Shown piece by piece: positions 11,257 to 22,603 of a stretch of 64,000 nt of DNA. The number at the start of each line of letters is the position of its first letter. The stretch's first letter is position 1. The DNA is from Acanthochlamys bracteata (taxonomy: Eukaryota; Streptophyta; Magnoliopsida; Pandanales; Velloziaceae), in the NCBI GenBank assembly GCA_019914995.1, contig CM034134.1, positions 6,890,463 to 6,954,462 on the forward strand. Direction: 5' to 3'. The translations under genes were made by a program, and so were the position numbers. The notes below the pieces were generated by a model. It did not search any database and was not told where the DNA came from. It saw only the letters and a program-made list of their open reading frames with translations.

Positions 11257-13616
11257 CACTACTACAAAAATAATCTTCAGCGACTTAAAATATACCGAAT
11301 AAAATAATATAGTCGGCAAATCTATCAATACCAATCCAAAAAAACTTAGTCGATAATTTTTTTTATATTTACCGACTGATTAAATTGTCGGTTGGTAAAT
11401 CAACTTGTTTATCGACTGAAATATAATTTAATCGATAATTCATATCAACTACGGACTGAACTTATTTTCAGTCGGTAATTTTATCGACTGAACTTACTTT
11501 TAGTCGGTAATTTTACCAGCCGTTTATTATTTAGTCGACAATTCACCAATTGAGAATTTATCTCAGTCGAAAAATTGTGTTATTAAATCTCAAACTAATT
11601 AAGCTTATTCTTTCTTATTTCCTCTTTTTTTCTCTCTTTCTTTCTTTTCCTTCTTTCTTCCACGATGCCTACTACCCACCGCCCACCATCTCCTTCCTGG
11701 GGCACGCCCCTCACCTCCGGCGCCAAGCATTTCTGCTTTGCCCTCTACCTTTCATTTTTGTCCTCTCGGGTCTTTGCCGTCATACTTTTTTTTTTTTCTT
11801 CCTTCTTCTCCGACATCTATTATCCTAGCGAAAGCCCTAAGTTTCGCTGGACTGCTTCGCCTGCCTTCTGGCCACACTGTGCAGCTGCAAACACTTCCCT
11901 CGCTCTGCTAAGGCTTTTCTCTCCTTCAATTGCGATGAATTCCAACTCCGTTGTGTGAATCTATGGATTGTCGAATGTTGATTTTATTTTTTTTTTCTGA
12001 AGCATGGCTTGTCTATTGTTTGCTTGTAGGTAACTATTGTAATTTTTGCCGTGCAAGAGGGCATTTTATTTCTTCTCTAAATTTTTAATGGAAGTGCTCT
12101 CTCAAGTTCAAAGGCTTTCGGATGTAAGACTATACGTTTAGCAACCACAATCTGTAGTGATAAGACTAGAACCATGACCCTTAATCAAGTAATTCCATTA
12201 TGTGAGTTTTTTATTGTATATTATTTTCTTAAATAAATTGGTTATAATTGAAAGTTAAAATAACGATATCCTGCGGCATCTGATGCTAGGTTAAACTTAT
12301 TGTCTTTCATATAATTCAACAGATGACTATAGTGAGACAGATGTTGGAGGTCACAAAATCGTTCCTCCTGAAAATGCTAATTTGTTGTTATTTGCTGCAA
12401 CTGCTCTATTAATTGAAGGCATTTCACCAAATACAACTTGAAATATTTTTGAACCAGAGGCTAGTTTGTTCATTTCACAATTCTTAACTGTTTGATGTAT
12501 ATTTACCTTATTTGGTAAACTCATTCTATAATAGAATGGTGGTGACGTTGAATATTTGGTAAATTCATTTCCTTCTGTTTTGATGTATATTTACCTTATG
12601 TGGGGTGTCAGCTTGGAATCAAATTCAATGAGACAAGAGCCAAATCATCGATTCCTCATGTTTTCCAATTCAACTCGGAGAAGAAGCATGGCAGTGTTGC
12701 AGTAAAGTTGGTAATCTTTTGCTTAATAGAAGCCAAATGTTAATTCTAATTTTAGTTATCTATTTTTGGGGATCTATTAAACTTGAGATATCTTTTAGGC
12801 CACTTTTTATTTGTTTAATTTTCTTACTTAAACTCTTTGTTCATGACTACATTCTCAATTCCAAAATCAATGGTGTGGTTATGTATTCTGATAAAGGAAT
12901 CTCTTGATGCTTTCTTATACTTAAGTTTTTCCCTCAAGAATGTAGGAAGGTTCTAAGGTTAATCTACACCGAAAAAGTGCTGCTGAGACAGTCCTTGCTT
13001 GTTGTACAAGATGGCTAACTTCAAATGGTTCAGTGAAGCTAGTGACCACTTAGAGTACTTAACAATAAGACTAAGAGCCTGTTTGAAGTGTATCTTGATC
13101 AGACAAAGAGCTTGTTTGGAGTACTTAATGATAAGAAAAAATTTGTACTTAACTATGAGAAAAATTTTGTGGTGGATCAATTGGTGTATTTAATTTGACG
13201 ATGACTTTAATGGATATGTAATTGTAAATCTTGATGAATGTTCTATATACTTTTGATGAATATAAATAAATTTATTATCATTTAATAAATATTGATTATT
13301 ATTTTATTAGGCAAATTTAATGACTGAAAATTTAGTGGGTAAATTGAATACCTACTAAAACTTCAGTCGCTAAATTAAAATTACTAACTGAATAAATCAA
13401 TCTGTAAACTAAAATTACCGACTATATAGGTTCAGTCGGTAATTTACTGTCCTTACTGACTGAATTTCTCGTCTAGTTGGTAAGTCGTCTAGTGACTAGT
13501 CGTTGCCGACAGATGGCCGACTATCACATGTTCAGTCAGTAATTTGCATTACCAACCGATTTAATGCCAATATCGACTGAATTTTGAGGTCCATAAAGAC
13601 CCAATTTGTAGTAGTG
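11257..13616. mobile_element. CACTA-1: non-autonomous CACTA transposon carrying a calcium-pump fragment
   Basis: The element starts CACTACTACAAAAAT and ends ATTTGTAGTAGTG, an inverted repeat of the CACTA (En/Spm) type. The 3-bp CCT flanks it on both sides (11254-11256 and 13617-13619). Both subterminal regions (about 11275-11580 and 13310-13590) are packed with short copies of TTACCGACTGAA in both orientations, the usual transposase-binding architecture of this superfamily. No transposase frame is visible. The interior holds a pyrimidine-rich stretch (11590-11960) and a fragment of a host Ca2+-ATPase gene, making this a gene-capturing (Pack-type) CACTA element. It lies in an intron of the isoamylase pseudogene. 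Confidence 0.9.
12322..13050 (+). pseudogene. Captured fragment of an ACA-type (P2B) calcium ATPase, three exons
   Basis: Three stretches follow the order of the nucleotide-binding domain of plant autoinhibited Ca2+-ATPases (ACA8/9/10-like), membrane pumps that export calcium. Exon a, about 12322-12460, reads LIEGISPNTT then a stop where the family has Gly, then NIFEPE. Exon b, 12612-12710, reads LGIKFNETRAKSS and then FNSEKKHGSVAVK. Exon c begins at 12946 right after an AG and reads EGSKVNLHRKSAAETVLACC. In exon c the family's ATP-site motif KGA has become KSA. Intron edges survive, so genomic DNA rather than a processed transcript was captured. The stop and missing remainder make it non-functional. 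The family assignment rests on these recalled motifs and is strong. Confidence 0.85.
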
Positions 13617-14125
13617 CCTGCATGTTTTTGGGTTCATCTTCAACCATAGAATAAGATGTTTCTATTTGTATAGAGCAATAGAGAAATGGTTGTGTCACAT
13701 AGAACTAAGAAAATACTTCTTATCAAATTAATACGACTGAATTAGCAAAATACTGCTGGTTTCTATGAATAAAAATTATATATACTAAATGCAGCTTGTC
13801 TTAGAAATTTGAAAATAAATACATACATTATCCGCCAAGATGGGTAACAAGACATAATCATCTTAGTTGGCATATAACTATCTCGTGTCAAGTAGGATAC
13901 ATGTGTAATATGCACAATTACACACTACATAATATACGTCAACCATGATAATTGCTAACTTCATGCTATCCACATATTAACATGAGTGGAGTCATTCTTC
14001 AATCAATTACTTAAAATAAATATTACCTTCACAACTGGAGGTGCATCAAGAGGAGTTCCATCCGGCCCTTGACATAGTACATTCCGAGGTTGAAACGAAA
14101 TCCATCAACATGGTACTCATTGACC

Positions 14126-17100
14126 CTATAAATTGAAGTGTCAAAAACTGGATACATATTATATGTAGCATAATCTTTATCTAAACACAAACATAAACCA
14201 TGAATATCTCACCACATTTTGTTCACATAGAAAAATGTGCAAAAGCAAGTTTAACCATCACATATTTGATGAGGTATTCTAGTGGACGCGAGTGCAGTAT
14301 ACCTTGGATCTTTCCTAAGTCATTCACCATATATCCAATGTCTATAGAGCATGTATAAGTAATGATGCAAAATTGTCTGAATTTCAGGTCAGCAAGGTGA
14401 ATATACTAAAACTCCAAGTGAGCCGGATAATTTTCCTTCTTTACCGATCAAGACTACCCTTACAATCACTTCTATGGTCTGGTACCATCTCACGTAGAAC
14501 TCCTTATATAAGATATCTTTCTAGTTGTTTATGTGAATAAACAAAGTAGGTGATGCTCCTAACAAAAATACTAACGGCTAAGTAAATCAATAGTACTAAA
14601 GCTTACCATTTGTAGGAAGCCTAGCTAGTTTCATCAAAAGTTACACATATTTTGTAATATGCTGCACCAATAGCACAATTGGGTGGAGCTATAGGTCTCT
14701 CCAATTGTCTTTGGGTCAGTCTTTCCTCGTGGTATAAACTTTTTTGTTTAAGAATAGGATCTATGTTAAAAATTGAGAAGCATGGATTTTTTTTACCATG
14801 TCTTACCAGTGTCTCAAACTCTTTAGTATTAACTCCTTAACCACTGGTGATTGTAATTCAGTGTATTTCCTGGATCCATGATTTCAACATAGAACAGTCA
14901 ACAACAGTAGAATAAAAAAAATTAGCATGCTATAAAAAAAAATTTAAAAACGAAAATTCAAGAGGAGATGAAAAAGCATTTAAGTAAAGCCAAACGACTC
15001 CTAATTATTGATGGCAAACTAAAGAAAGGTAACCTACCAAAACCAACTTTACATCATTACATGTCACACAATTGATAGAAAGTTCAAGGTGATCTGGAGT
15101 GACACCGCAAATGAGAACTTGCAAATGTTTGCAGTCAAGCTCTTGATCAAATGAATCGGAAACAAAAATTTTATACACATCTGATTGAAGGTGTTTCATA
15201 AAACAACTTTTGTTACACGTTTCGTTTTTTGTATGATTGTGATATAGAGTGGGCTTCTTATTGTTGGATTAAAAGTGAATACATTAGTCCCATATTGAAT
15301 AAAAATAAGATAAGAAGGGGGTTAATATACTAGAGAGTTTTATAACTCAATATTTTAAGTTTTTAAGTTGATTGGACTTTCTAGTGTATGGACCGGACCC
15401 TTCAGGTGTCTTATTTTGCTTAACCTCTTTGGTGTTAAATCTCCCTTATGCTCTGATACTGCTGTTGGAGAGATACAACACTAGAAGAGTTAACTAAGAT
15501 AAAGCAACTGAAGGGTTCGGTCCATACATTAGAAAGGCCAGTCCAACCTAAAAGCTTAAGCCAATGGATTATGAAACTCTTTTAATATATTAATCCTATT
15601 TTTATCTTATTTTTATTTAATATGAGACTAATCTACTCACTCTTAACCCAACACTTATTAGTTACACTCTAAAGATCAAAGCAGAAAAGTGATTCCACTT
15701 TATAGACAAGTGAAGGTTGTAGTTTCTCTGTGTACATAATTACAGAAAAAAGCAAAAGCATCATTATGTTTTTAACTCAAGCGTTGATGTCATCAATTTC
15801 CTTTTCCACTTCCTGTTTACAAAAAAGTAAAAGTTTTTCCTATTTGAGCTAGGACCATATGCTTTGACCAAAAGAAAAGGATCAACAGTTGCAAAGTAGC
15901 TTAGTCATGAAACGACTACTTTGCGATCAAACAATAGAAAAACATCCATTACAGGAACTCTGTAGTGCAATAAAAAAAAAAATGCCATTCAAGCAACATA
16001 TCCAGTATAAACTAGTCGTCAACAAATTTAACCCATTGCATTTGACTAAATATTCTTGATATCATCCGATGCAGACATCTTTATATTGAATATGTTTCAT
16101 TTTCATCAATCCTATATATGATGTCCTCACTAGAGGACTTTTAAGGAAATCAAACACACTTAAATTTCTCAAACAAATATTCAACTACAAAACATACCCT
16201 ACATCTATAAGAAGATGTATCCTAGACTTTCATGGTATTTTAGTATAATACGCCCCTAGAACTATCTAGCACTAACTTTCAGTAGATATAACTTTATAAG
16301 CAAGGTCTAAATCCACTGCTGCATAAAGAACTGACATAAATTATCACTAAGATTCCATTGCACATACATGCTACATTCAAATACCACCACATTTTGCACA
16401 ATGAGAAACAGAATATGAAGTTAAAGCCAATCACAAGTACCACCTGAACTTTCAAAATGTGCAGTCCACCCTTTTGACCTTTCTTTCTCGCACAAAGACT
16501 TGTTATGTTGTTGTACTCAAATTCCAATGAAAAGTTTGACCTTAAGCATTTCCAGGGATATAACATATTCTAATTTAAATTGATGCAACTTTCTCTTTGT
16601 TTAACCAGGTGGATGCTTTCAAAAGTCCGAAACTTTTGAACTAAGTATATCGGCCAAGAAATTGAAATCCAAGTGATGGAAAGATCAGCCGGAGGGAGTT
16701 GTGAAATTGACCTAGGGTTTGGTGGGTGCATTCACATTTCTTTCAAAATCTTTCCCTCCAAGCCTACATCAACAATTAGCAGTAAGTAGCAAATAATAGT
16801 GAAACCTGTTATGGAACCTAGTATAACTGATGCACCAGAAATTTAGACAACCATCTATAAGAGTAATATCAAACACCTTAAACTAACTACAATAAGAAGA
16901 CAATGGTTTCTCGTAAATTTTATTCATCAGTACGAATGTATATACGCTTAGTCCAAGGATGCCTCCGACTCGATGCAAAATAGAAGCTAGCTTGTTGTGG
17001 AACAAGAAAGAGAACTCTTGTTGTTAATTTTTTTTTCTTTTCTTTTTTAAAGCTTGACAAGAACCCAATTCAATACTGGAACTACTGCAAAATGTCGAAA

Positions 17101-17252
17101 ACTTACAGAGTAAATAATGGAGTCATTAACCTATAATCCATAACAATTCAAAAGTCGAATTCAATACTAAGTTGATGGAAACAAAAATTGTCAACATTTT
17201 GAAATCGACTTCTTAAATAAAAGATAACCCCAAAAAGCCTTAGAAGCAGTAC
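14126..17252. other. Non-coding interval between the two pseudogenes, with two exon-like frames
   Basis: The first half of the isoamylase gene and the end of the LETM1-like gene would be expected here, but neither was recognised. Two minus-strand open stretches look exon-like without a family match: 15199-15030, ending at a GTAGGT donor, and 16566-16440, with a lysine/glycine-rich end followed by GTGGTA. The foldback element at 15262-15653 lies between them. Everything else appears intronic or intergenic. Confidence 0.4.
15262..15653. mobile_element. Foldback element with TGTTGG...CCAACA ends and 5-bp target duplication
   Basis: Nearly the whole element is an inverted repeat of about 190 bases per arm, meeting near 15460. 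Outer ends are TGTTGGATTAAAAGTGA and TCACTCTTAACCCAACA, and CTTAT flanks both sides (15257-15261 and 15654-15658). On the minus strand the right arm itself looks like a short LTR ending in CCAACA at about 15472, followed within a few bases by TATCAGAGC, which resembles a tRNA-Met primer site. It is either a terminal-repeat-in-miniature element with one arm inverted or a DNA-type foldback element. Confidence 0.7.
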
Positions 17253-17342
17253 CTCTTCCATTGATTCAGCCTTTGCTCTAAATGATGCTTCAAGAAATTC
17301 ATCCTCTTTTTTTGAGCTTTCTTATCCTTTCCAGGTCAGAAC

Positions 17343-17534
17343 AGTTGAAAAACTCTTTCAATCTTATTTTTATCATTCAATGTAAAGTACATATATATAG
17401 ACTCCTTATAAATCTAAGTAAAGAGAGTTTTAAGTAAAGAAAAATATCTAAATATAATTCTAAGAAAGATATCTAGAATAAAATATAATTCTAAGAAGAT
17501 ATCTAAAATAATATATTGTTGACTCACGCCAATA
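17343..17534 (-). repeat. 3' LTR of copia element 1
   Basis: It matches the 5' copy at 22317-22484 with scattered changes and a small length difference: the repeated block AGAAAGATATCTAGAATA is extended here. Read on the minus strand it starts TATTGGCGTGAG, against TGTTGGCGTGAG in the other copy. Confidence 0.9.
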
Positions 17535-17541
17535 CTCCACC

Positions 17542-18303
17542 TCAAGTTGGTGCAAAAATATCATCAATGCCCAACTTGCTCAGTGAGTTATGAAAGATTT
17601 TGCTTGAAACTCCTTTTGTCAATATATCTGCTGACTGTGCCTCTGAAGTCACAAAAGGTAACTCAATTAACTTTGAATTCAGTTTCTCTTTGATGAAGTG
17701 TCGATCCACCTCAACATGCTTGGTGCGATCATGCTGTACTGGATTATGAGTAATATTTATTGCAGCCTTATTATCACAAAATAGCTTCATAGAACTCTAT
17801 TGAGGAAAACTAAGCTCTGTCAATAATATTCGAAGCCATAAAAGTTCACAAACTCCATGTGCCATTCCTCTATATTCAGCTTCAGCAGAAGATCGAGCAA
17901 CCACTCTTTGTTTCTTACTCCTCTATGTGACTAGATTACCTCCAACAAATGTAAAATAGCCGGATGTAGAGCGTCTATCCGTCTTATCTCCTGCCCAGTC
18001 TGCATCAGTATATCCATCTATATTCAGATGATTATTCTTTCTGAATAGTAATCCCATGCCTGGTGCTGACTTCAGATATCTCAAAATTCTATTCACAGTT
18101 TCCATATGATCGACACTTGGAGAATGCATAAACTGGCTGACAACGCTCACAGCATATGCTATATCAGGGCGAGTATGTGATAAATAAATCAACCTGCCAA
18201 CCAATCGTTGATATTTTTCCTTAGCTGCTGGCATTTGATTAGGGAGCTCTGCTAAGTTATGATTCTCAATGATAGGTGTGTCGGCAGGTTTGCAATCTGA
18301 CAT
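17542..18303 (-). pseudogene. Copia element 1 RNase H and end of reverse transcriptase
   Basis: The frame 18303-17923 carries the conserved copia stretch RLVGRLIYLSHTRPDIAYAV and TDADWAGDKTDRRSTSGY, the start of the RNase H domain. It continues in another register to 17790-17542 with [20 protein letters not shown], then ADILTKG, close to the 3' LTR. This domain removes the RNA strand during reverse transcription. The break near 17920 means the reading frame is no longer continuous. Confidence 0.88.
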
Positions 18304-19836
18304 CCCTGTCTCAGATAATATGTCAAGGACATATTTTCTTTATGATAGAAAAATACCTTACTTAGATCTGGCCACTTCAATGCCCAAAAAATATTTCAAC
18401 TCTCCAAGTTCTTTCATCTCGAATTCAGAGGCTAGATATGTCTTCAATTTCTGAATTTCTTCATGATCATTATCTGTAACAATCATATCATCAACATAGA
18501 TTATCAAAATAGTTACCTTATCATTCTAGTTTTTCAAGAATAATGTATGATCAGCATTACTCTGTCGATAACCATATCTGCTCAAGGCTTGACTAAATCT
18601 ACCAAACTATGCTCTTGGAGATGGCTTCAAACCATATAGAGCTCTTTTTAGCCTCCAGACATATTCAGTTCTTCCTGATACCTAATGGCCAGGCGGAAGC
18701 TCCATATACACTTCTTCTTCTAAGTCACCATGAAGAAATACATTCTTTACATCAAATTGCCGCAAGGGCCAATCAAAATTTGCTGCGAGAGATAACAATA
18801 CTCTGATGGTATTAATCTTTGCAACTGGGGCAAAAGTCTCCTGATAATCCACTCCATAAGTTTGTGAGTACCCCTTGGTCACTAATTTTGCCTTATATCT
18901 CTCGATCGTTCCATCTGCTTTGTGTTTGATGGTGTACACCCATTTACAGCCAACTGCTTTCTTTTCTTTTGGTAATGGTATTATCTCCCAAGTCGTATTC
19001 TTTTTAACAGCATTCATCTCTTCATTCATAGCCTTAGTCCATCTAAGATCGGATAAGTCTTCTCTAGTGTTAGAAAGAAGTGTCACAGCTGCCACCTGAT
19101 TAATTAAAGCAACATATGATGGAGACAGCATGTGAGAAGACACATGATTAGCAATAAGATATCTGGAGGTTTTTCCTTCTGGTGAATATCTCTCAGAAAA
19201 TTTTCCACGATTTTCTCTATGTGGTAACTGATAATTCCTGCAGACAATATTAGATTTATCCATAATAATATTCTGAGTCTCGGTACTTATCTCAGGGATA
19301 TCTTCAAGAGTTTGAGCGGGTACCGTAGGATGCGAGAGAGAGGTTTCTTCTACAGCTTCAGCTCTGTCTATCTCTTCTATTTCTTTTTGTTCAAATTCAG
19401 TAGTTCTAAACTCCTCCAGACCTGAGTCATGATCCACACATTTTCTCTGACCTTCCTCAGTATGTGTGCTAAGTTTAATAGTAAGCCAATTCAGATCTTC
19501 CGTAGCTTCTATCTCCCCCTGAAGATCTGAATGTGAAATCGATTTGACAAAGTACATTTTCGACTCTAGAAATGTTACATCCATAGTCACAAAGGTACGG
19601 CGTGTAGGAGGATGATAGCACCGATAATCTTTCTGGTGAGGACCATAGCCAAGAAACATGCACCTTAAGGCACATGGATCCAATTTATCTCTTTGAATTT
19701 TCTGCAAATGTACTAATGCAATATATCCAAAAATCCGAAGTGGAAGTGAGAGAACAGAAAGTATAATAACAAATGTAGATAAAACCTCAAGTGGTGTCCG
19801 AAAGTTCAGAACTCTAAATGGCATGCAGTTAATCAC
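18304..19836 (-). pseudogene. Copia element 1 reverse transcriptase region
   Basis: The 384-codon frame 19836-18682 begins in the linker after integrase and runs into the reverse transcriptase with [28 protein letters not shown] and [19 protein letters not shown]. The catalytic YVDD motif is intact near 18500 but follows a break at about 18682 and further stops. The enzyme would copy element RNA to DNA in virus-like particles. Length and motif order fit the family; the interruptions make it inactive. Confidence 0.9.
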
Positions 19837-19859
19837 ATAAATTGCAAACTGAACTGCGT

Positions 19860-20414
19860 CTACCCAATAATGTTTGGAACATAAGCTCCAAACAATAAAG
19901 CACTGACGGTTTCTAATATGTGTCGATTTTTTCTTTCAGCCACTTCATTTTGTTGTGGTGTTTGTGGACAAGAAGTCTCATGAATAATACCATGCTGATG
20001 AAAGTAAGAGCTCAAAGATGTATTAACATACTCCCCACCATTATCAGAACGAAAAACTCGAATAGGAAGAGAAAATTGTGTCTGCACCATCTTATGAAAC
20101 CGCACAAATATATCACTAACATCACTTTTATTCTTCAAAGCATATAACCATGTCATGCCTATGCAATCATTTACAAATGTTACAAACCACTTAATGCCAG
20201 TAAAAGTCATAACTGGAGAGGGTCCCCAAACATCCGAATGGACTAACTCAAAAGGAGTTGTTCTTTTATTGCTAACAGGAAAATACGACACTCGATGACT
20301 CTTAGTAAGGATACATGCTTCACACTGAAATTCAGACTCTTTGAGACCGGAAAATAAAAGCGGTAGCAAATGTTTTAAATAACCAAAAGAAACATGACCT
20401 AGACGCGATGACAA
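19860..20414 (-). pseudogene. Copia element 1 integrase
   Basis: The frame opens with a gag-pre-integrase segment (RLGHVSFGYLKHLLP), has the zinc-binding Cys pair C..C in FQCEACILTKSH, and carries the catalytic triad: Asp in HSDVWGP, Asp in FRSDNGGEY and Glu in NEVAERKNR. It inserts the DNA copy into the genome. A stop at 19860 separates it from the downstream frame, where the original protein would have continued. Confidence 0.9.
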
Positions 20415-20590
20415 AACCAGACTTTATTCTTCTTGTCAGTTTCAGATCCACGAGTACTGTAAACTCTGTCTGAACTAACATCATCCAGATAGTATAAACC
20501 CCCTCTTTTAGTACCACGCCCAATTATCTCCTTTGTCTGGATATCCTGAAGTAAGCAAAAATAAGGATACATAAGAACAATGCAGTTCAA

Positions 20591-21859
20591 CTATTCAATA
20601 ACTTGTCCAATATATAAAAGATTGTGTGAGAGAGATGGAACAAATAGACAATTCTGTAGAGATAGAGATGATGATAATGCCACAGTACCAGCACCTGTCA
20701 CTGGATAACTTTCTCCATTGGCATATGTCACATTATTTCTAACTGAAGCACTTACGATATGAACGTTTTTCGGATCGAATGTCATATGATCCGTAGCTCC
20801 AGAATCTAAAATCCATCCTATATTCCGTTGTGAATCTAAAACAGTAAAGGCAAAGCTTTGGTTACCTGAAATTGGATAATCTGAATTAACCTGCAACACC
20901 AGAGATAGAACTAGTGAAGGAGCAGTCGATGATATAGAGGATGAAGGATTAGCTAAAGTGATGCCTGCAACTCCATACGCTACACCAGAGATCTTTTTGT
21001 CTTGTTTCTTCTTCTTCTTCAGTTCCTCCCACCAATCAGGATAACCAACTAACTGAAAGCATGAATTCCGAGTATGCCCAACTTTACCACAATGAGTACA
21101 CTGTCCTTCTTGTGCTTGTTGCTTCACTTTGGATCTAAGATTTTTGGAGGCCACAGCAGCAATAACTCCAATATCGTTAGACCCCATCATAACTACTCGT
21201 CGTTGCTCCTCACGACGAATGTAGTTATAAGATGCTTCTAATCCAGGAAAGGTATCTGTTCGTAGTAGATCACTGCGGGCTTTATCAAATGTATCATCAA
21301 GCCCAGCCAAAAAAATATAGACATGTTCCCTCTCAATCTCCTGTTGTCGAGCTAATACATCATTAGCACAACACATTCTAATTAGATTATGAAAATCTAA
21401 TTCTTACCATATGCTCTGTAATTCTGCATAGTAGGCCGTAACGGGCCTTCCACTTTGCTTCAATTTGAATGCCCTGCATGTTAATTCATAAATCTGAGAT
21501 ATTTCAGAATTATCATAATAAGTTTTGGACATAGCAGTCCAAACATCTCTAGCAGTGGGAAGCCGAATAAAAAGCTCCATCACAGTTGGTTCCATGGAGT
21601 TGATCAACTATCTTTTGTCGATAGCGTTGTCAGTTCTCCATCGGGCATAAGTGGGATCAGTCTCTTGAGGTCGTGCTATTTCTCCAGTTAAATATCCCAT
21701 TTTGTTCTTTCCAGCAATGTACATCTCAACGATTTGAGACCAAAGAGAATAATTTGAGCCATTTAACTTAACACTTATAGTAGAGGATGAATCACCTTGT
21801 ATGTTGAAAACAGGAGTAGTCATTGAGGCAACGGGAGACAGAGCACTTGAATTTTCCAT
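20591..21859 (-). pseudogene. Copia element 1 gag and protease
   Basis: The likely start is the ATG at 21859 (MENSSALSPV), which leaves a GC-rich untranslated leader up to the primer site. The protein has the copia gag core (LNGSNYSLWSQ), a CCHC zinc knuckle (CTHCGKVGHTRNSC near 21100) and the protease motif ILDSGATDHM near 20800. An in-frame TAG at about 21608 and a further break near 21390 interrupt gag. Gag forms the particle; the aspartic protease would cut the polyprotein. Confidence 0.88.
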
Positions 21860-22304
21860 AATTTTTTTTTTTCTGTCGGGCCGGGTCAGCGGGCCGGTTC
21901 GGGTTGGGTCGGGTCGGGTTCGGCTGGTGTCTGCACGGTCGGTGAAGCAGACGGCGGCGATCGACCAGCAAGAGCGAGCGGGCTGGCGGTGGCGGCGATC
22001 GAGCGCCAGGTGGCAGCAATCAATCGGGTCGATCGTGCTGGCAGCGGCGATCGAGTGGGCTGGCGGCGGCGGCGAACGTGCTGGCGAAGCAGCGGGAGCT
22101 TCAGGCGTTGGCGGGGGAGGCAGCAGCAAAAATTCTCCCTTTTTTTTTTGTTGTAGATCTAGTCCGATTAAATCGCCGGATTTGTCTTGGTCGGAATTTC
22201 TAACCGTTATAATCGTATCTCCACGATCACAACGAATAGTCTGGTCGGAATCTGACCGTTGCAGTCGTTTTCTCCACGACGGCGGTGAGCAGATCTAGAG
22301 TTTT

Positions 22305-22316
22305 GCTCTGGTACCA
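22305..22316 (-). other. Primer-binding site of copia element 1
   Basis: TGGTACCAGAGC on the minus strand, directly next to the end of the 5' LTR, is complementary to the 3' end of initiator tRNA-Met, the usual copia primer. It fixes the LTR boundary and the element's orientation. Confidence 0.85.
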
Positions 22317-22484
22317 AGTTGAAAAACTCTTTCAATTTTATTCTTATCATTCAATATAAGTACATATATATAGACTCCTTATAAATCTAAATAAGGAGAG
22401 TTTTAAATAAAAAAAAACATCTAGAATAAAATATAATTTTAAGAAAAAATATCTAAAATAATATATTGTTGACTCACGCCAACA
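22317..22484 (-). repeat. 5' LTR of copia element 1
   Basis: On the minus strand it starts TGTTGGCGTGAGTCAAC and ends GAGTTTTTCAACT next to the primer site. It carries several ATATCT-type AT-rich repeats. The LTRs at 32095-32275 and 35159-35338 begin and end the same way. Confidence 0.9.
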
Positions 22485-22603
22485 AGAACAAGCAGCCTTC
22501 AGCTGTTCTTTTCCAGTTTTGAATTGGAAAGATGTAGTTCTTGCAGCAAATCTTCTAATCTCTTTACAGCTTCTTCAACACTGTCAAGAGCCTGCAACAT
22601 CTG

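Larger units (their letters stand above)
3972..14125 (-). pseudogene. Isoamylase-3-like (starch debranching enzyme) pseudogene, C-terminal half
   Basis: Minus-strand exon remnants follow the order of the plant isoamylase ISA3, a chloroplast enzyme that cuts alpha-1,6 branches of starch. They lie at 14125-14027 (EYHVDGFRF, catalytic-domain motif), 10689-10590 (LSRCKLIAEP), about 9600-9500 (weak), about 8862-8798 (GDSGMKGAFA), about 7284-7195 ([12 protein letters not shown]), 7104-7032 ([11 protein letters not shown]), 6265-6186 ([13 protein letters not shown]) and 4321-3972 (DEYGHTR, then HFQWE). Most keep AG and GT splice signals. It is dead: there is a frameshift in the first exon, TAG replaces Trp after LIAEP, stops follow SADL and VSYN, there is a frameshift after DEYGHTR, and a MITE sits inside the last exon. 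The N-terminal half was not found. CACTA-1, a solo LTR and an hAT MITE lie in its introns. Confidence 0.85.
17343..22484 (-). mobile_element. Copia element 1 (Ty1/copia LTR retrotransposon)
   Basis: The LTRs are 22317-22484 (5') and 17343-17534 (3') on the minus strand, and AGAAC is duplicated at 17338-17342 and 22485-22489. A primer site TGGTACCAGAGC complementary to tRNA-Met follows the 5' LTR (22316-22305), and a purine tract (GAGGTGGAG) precedes the 3' LTR. Between them come gag, protease, integrase, reverse transcriptase and RNase H in copia order. In-frame stops and frame changes break gag-pol, so it is not autonomous, but it is the most complete copia element here. The related element at 32095-35338 shares its LTR and coding sequence; 24545-31340 is a more distant relative. 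Confidence 0.93.

Noticed and set aside
11550-11958. Overlapping plus-strand frames in CACTA-1 that resemble a small membrane protein
   Set aside because: The hydrophobicity comes from pyrimidine-rich simple sequence (CTTTCTTTC, TTTTTTTTTCTTCC); two frames are open at once, which points to composition rather than coding.
16294-16566. Minus-strand frame as a missing N-terminal isoamylase exon
   Set aside because: The residues do not resemble any part of isoamylase that I know; only its position suggested the idea.
21801-22298. 165-codon plus-strand frame in the copia 1 leader
   Set aside because: It is an antisense frame in a GC-rich untranslated leader; no family match, and the element reads the other way.
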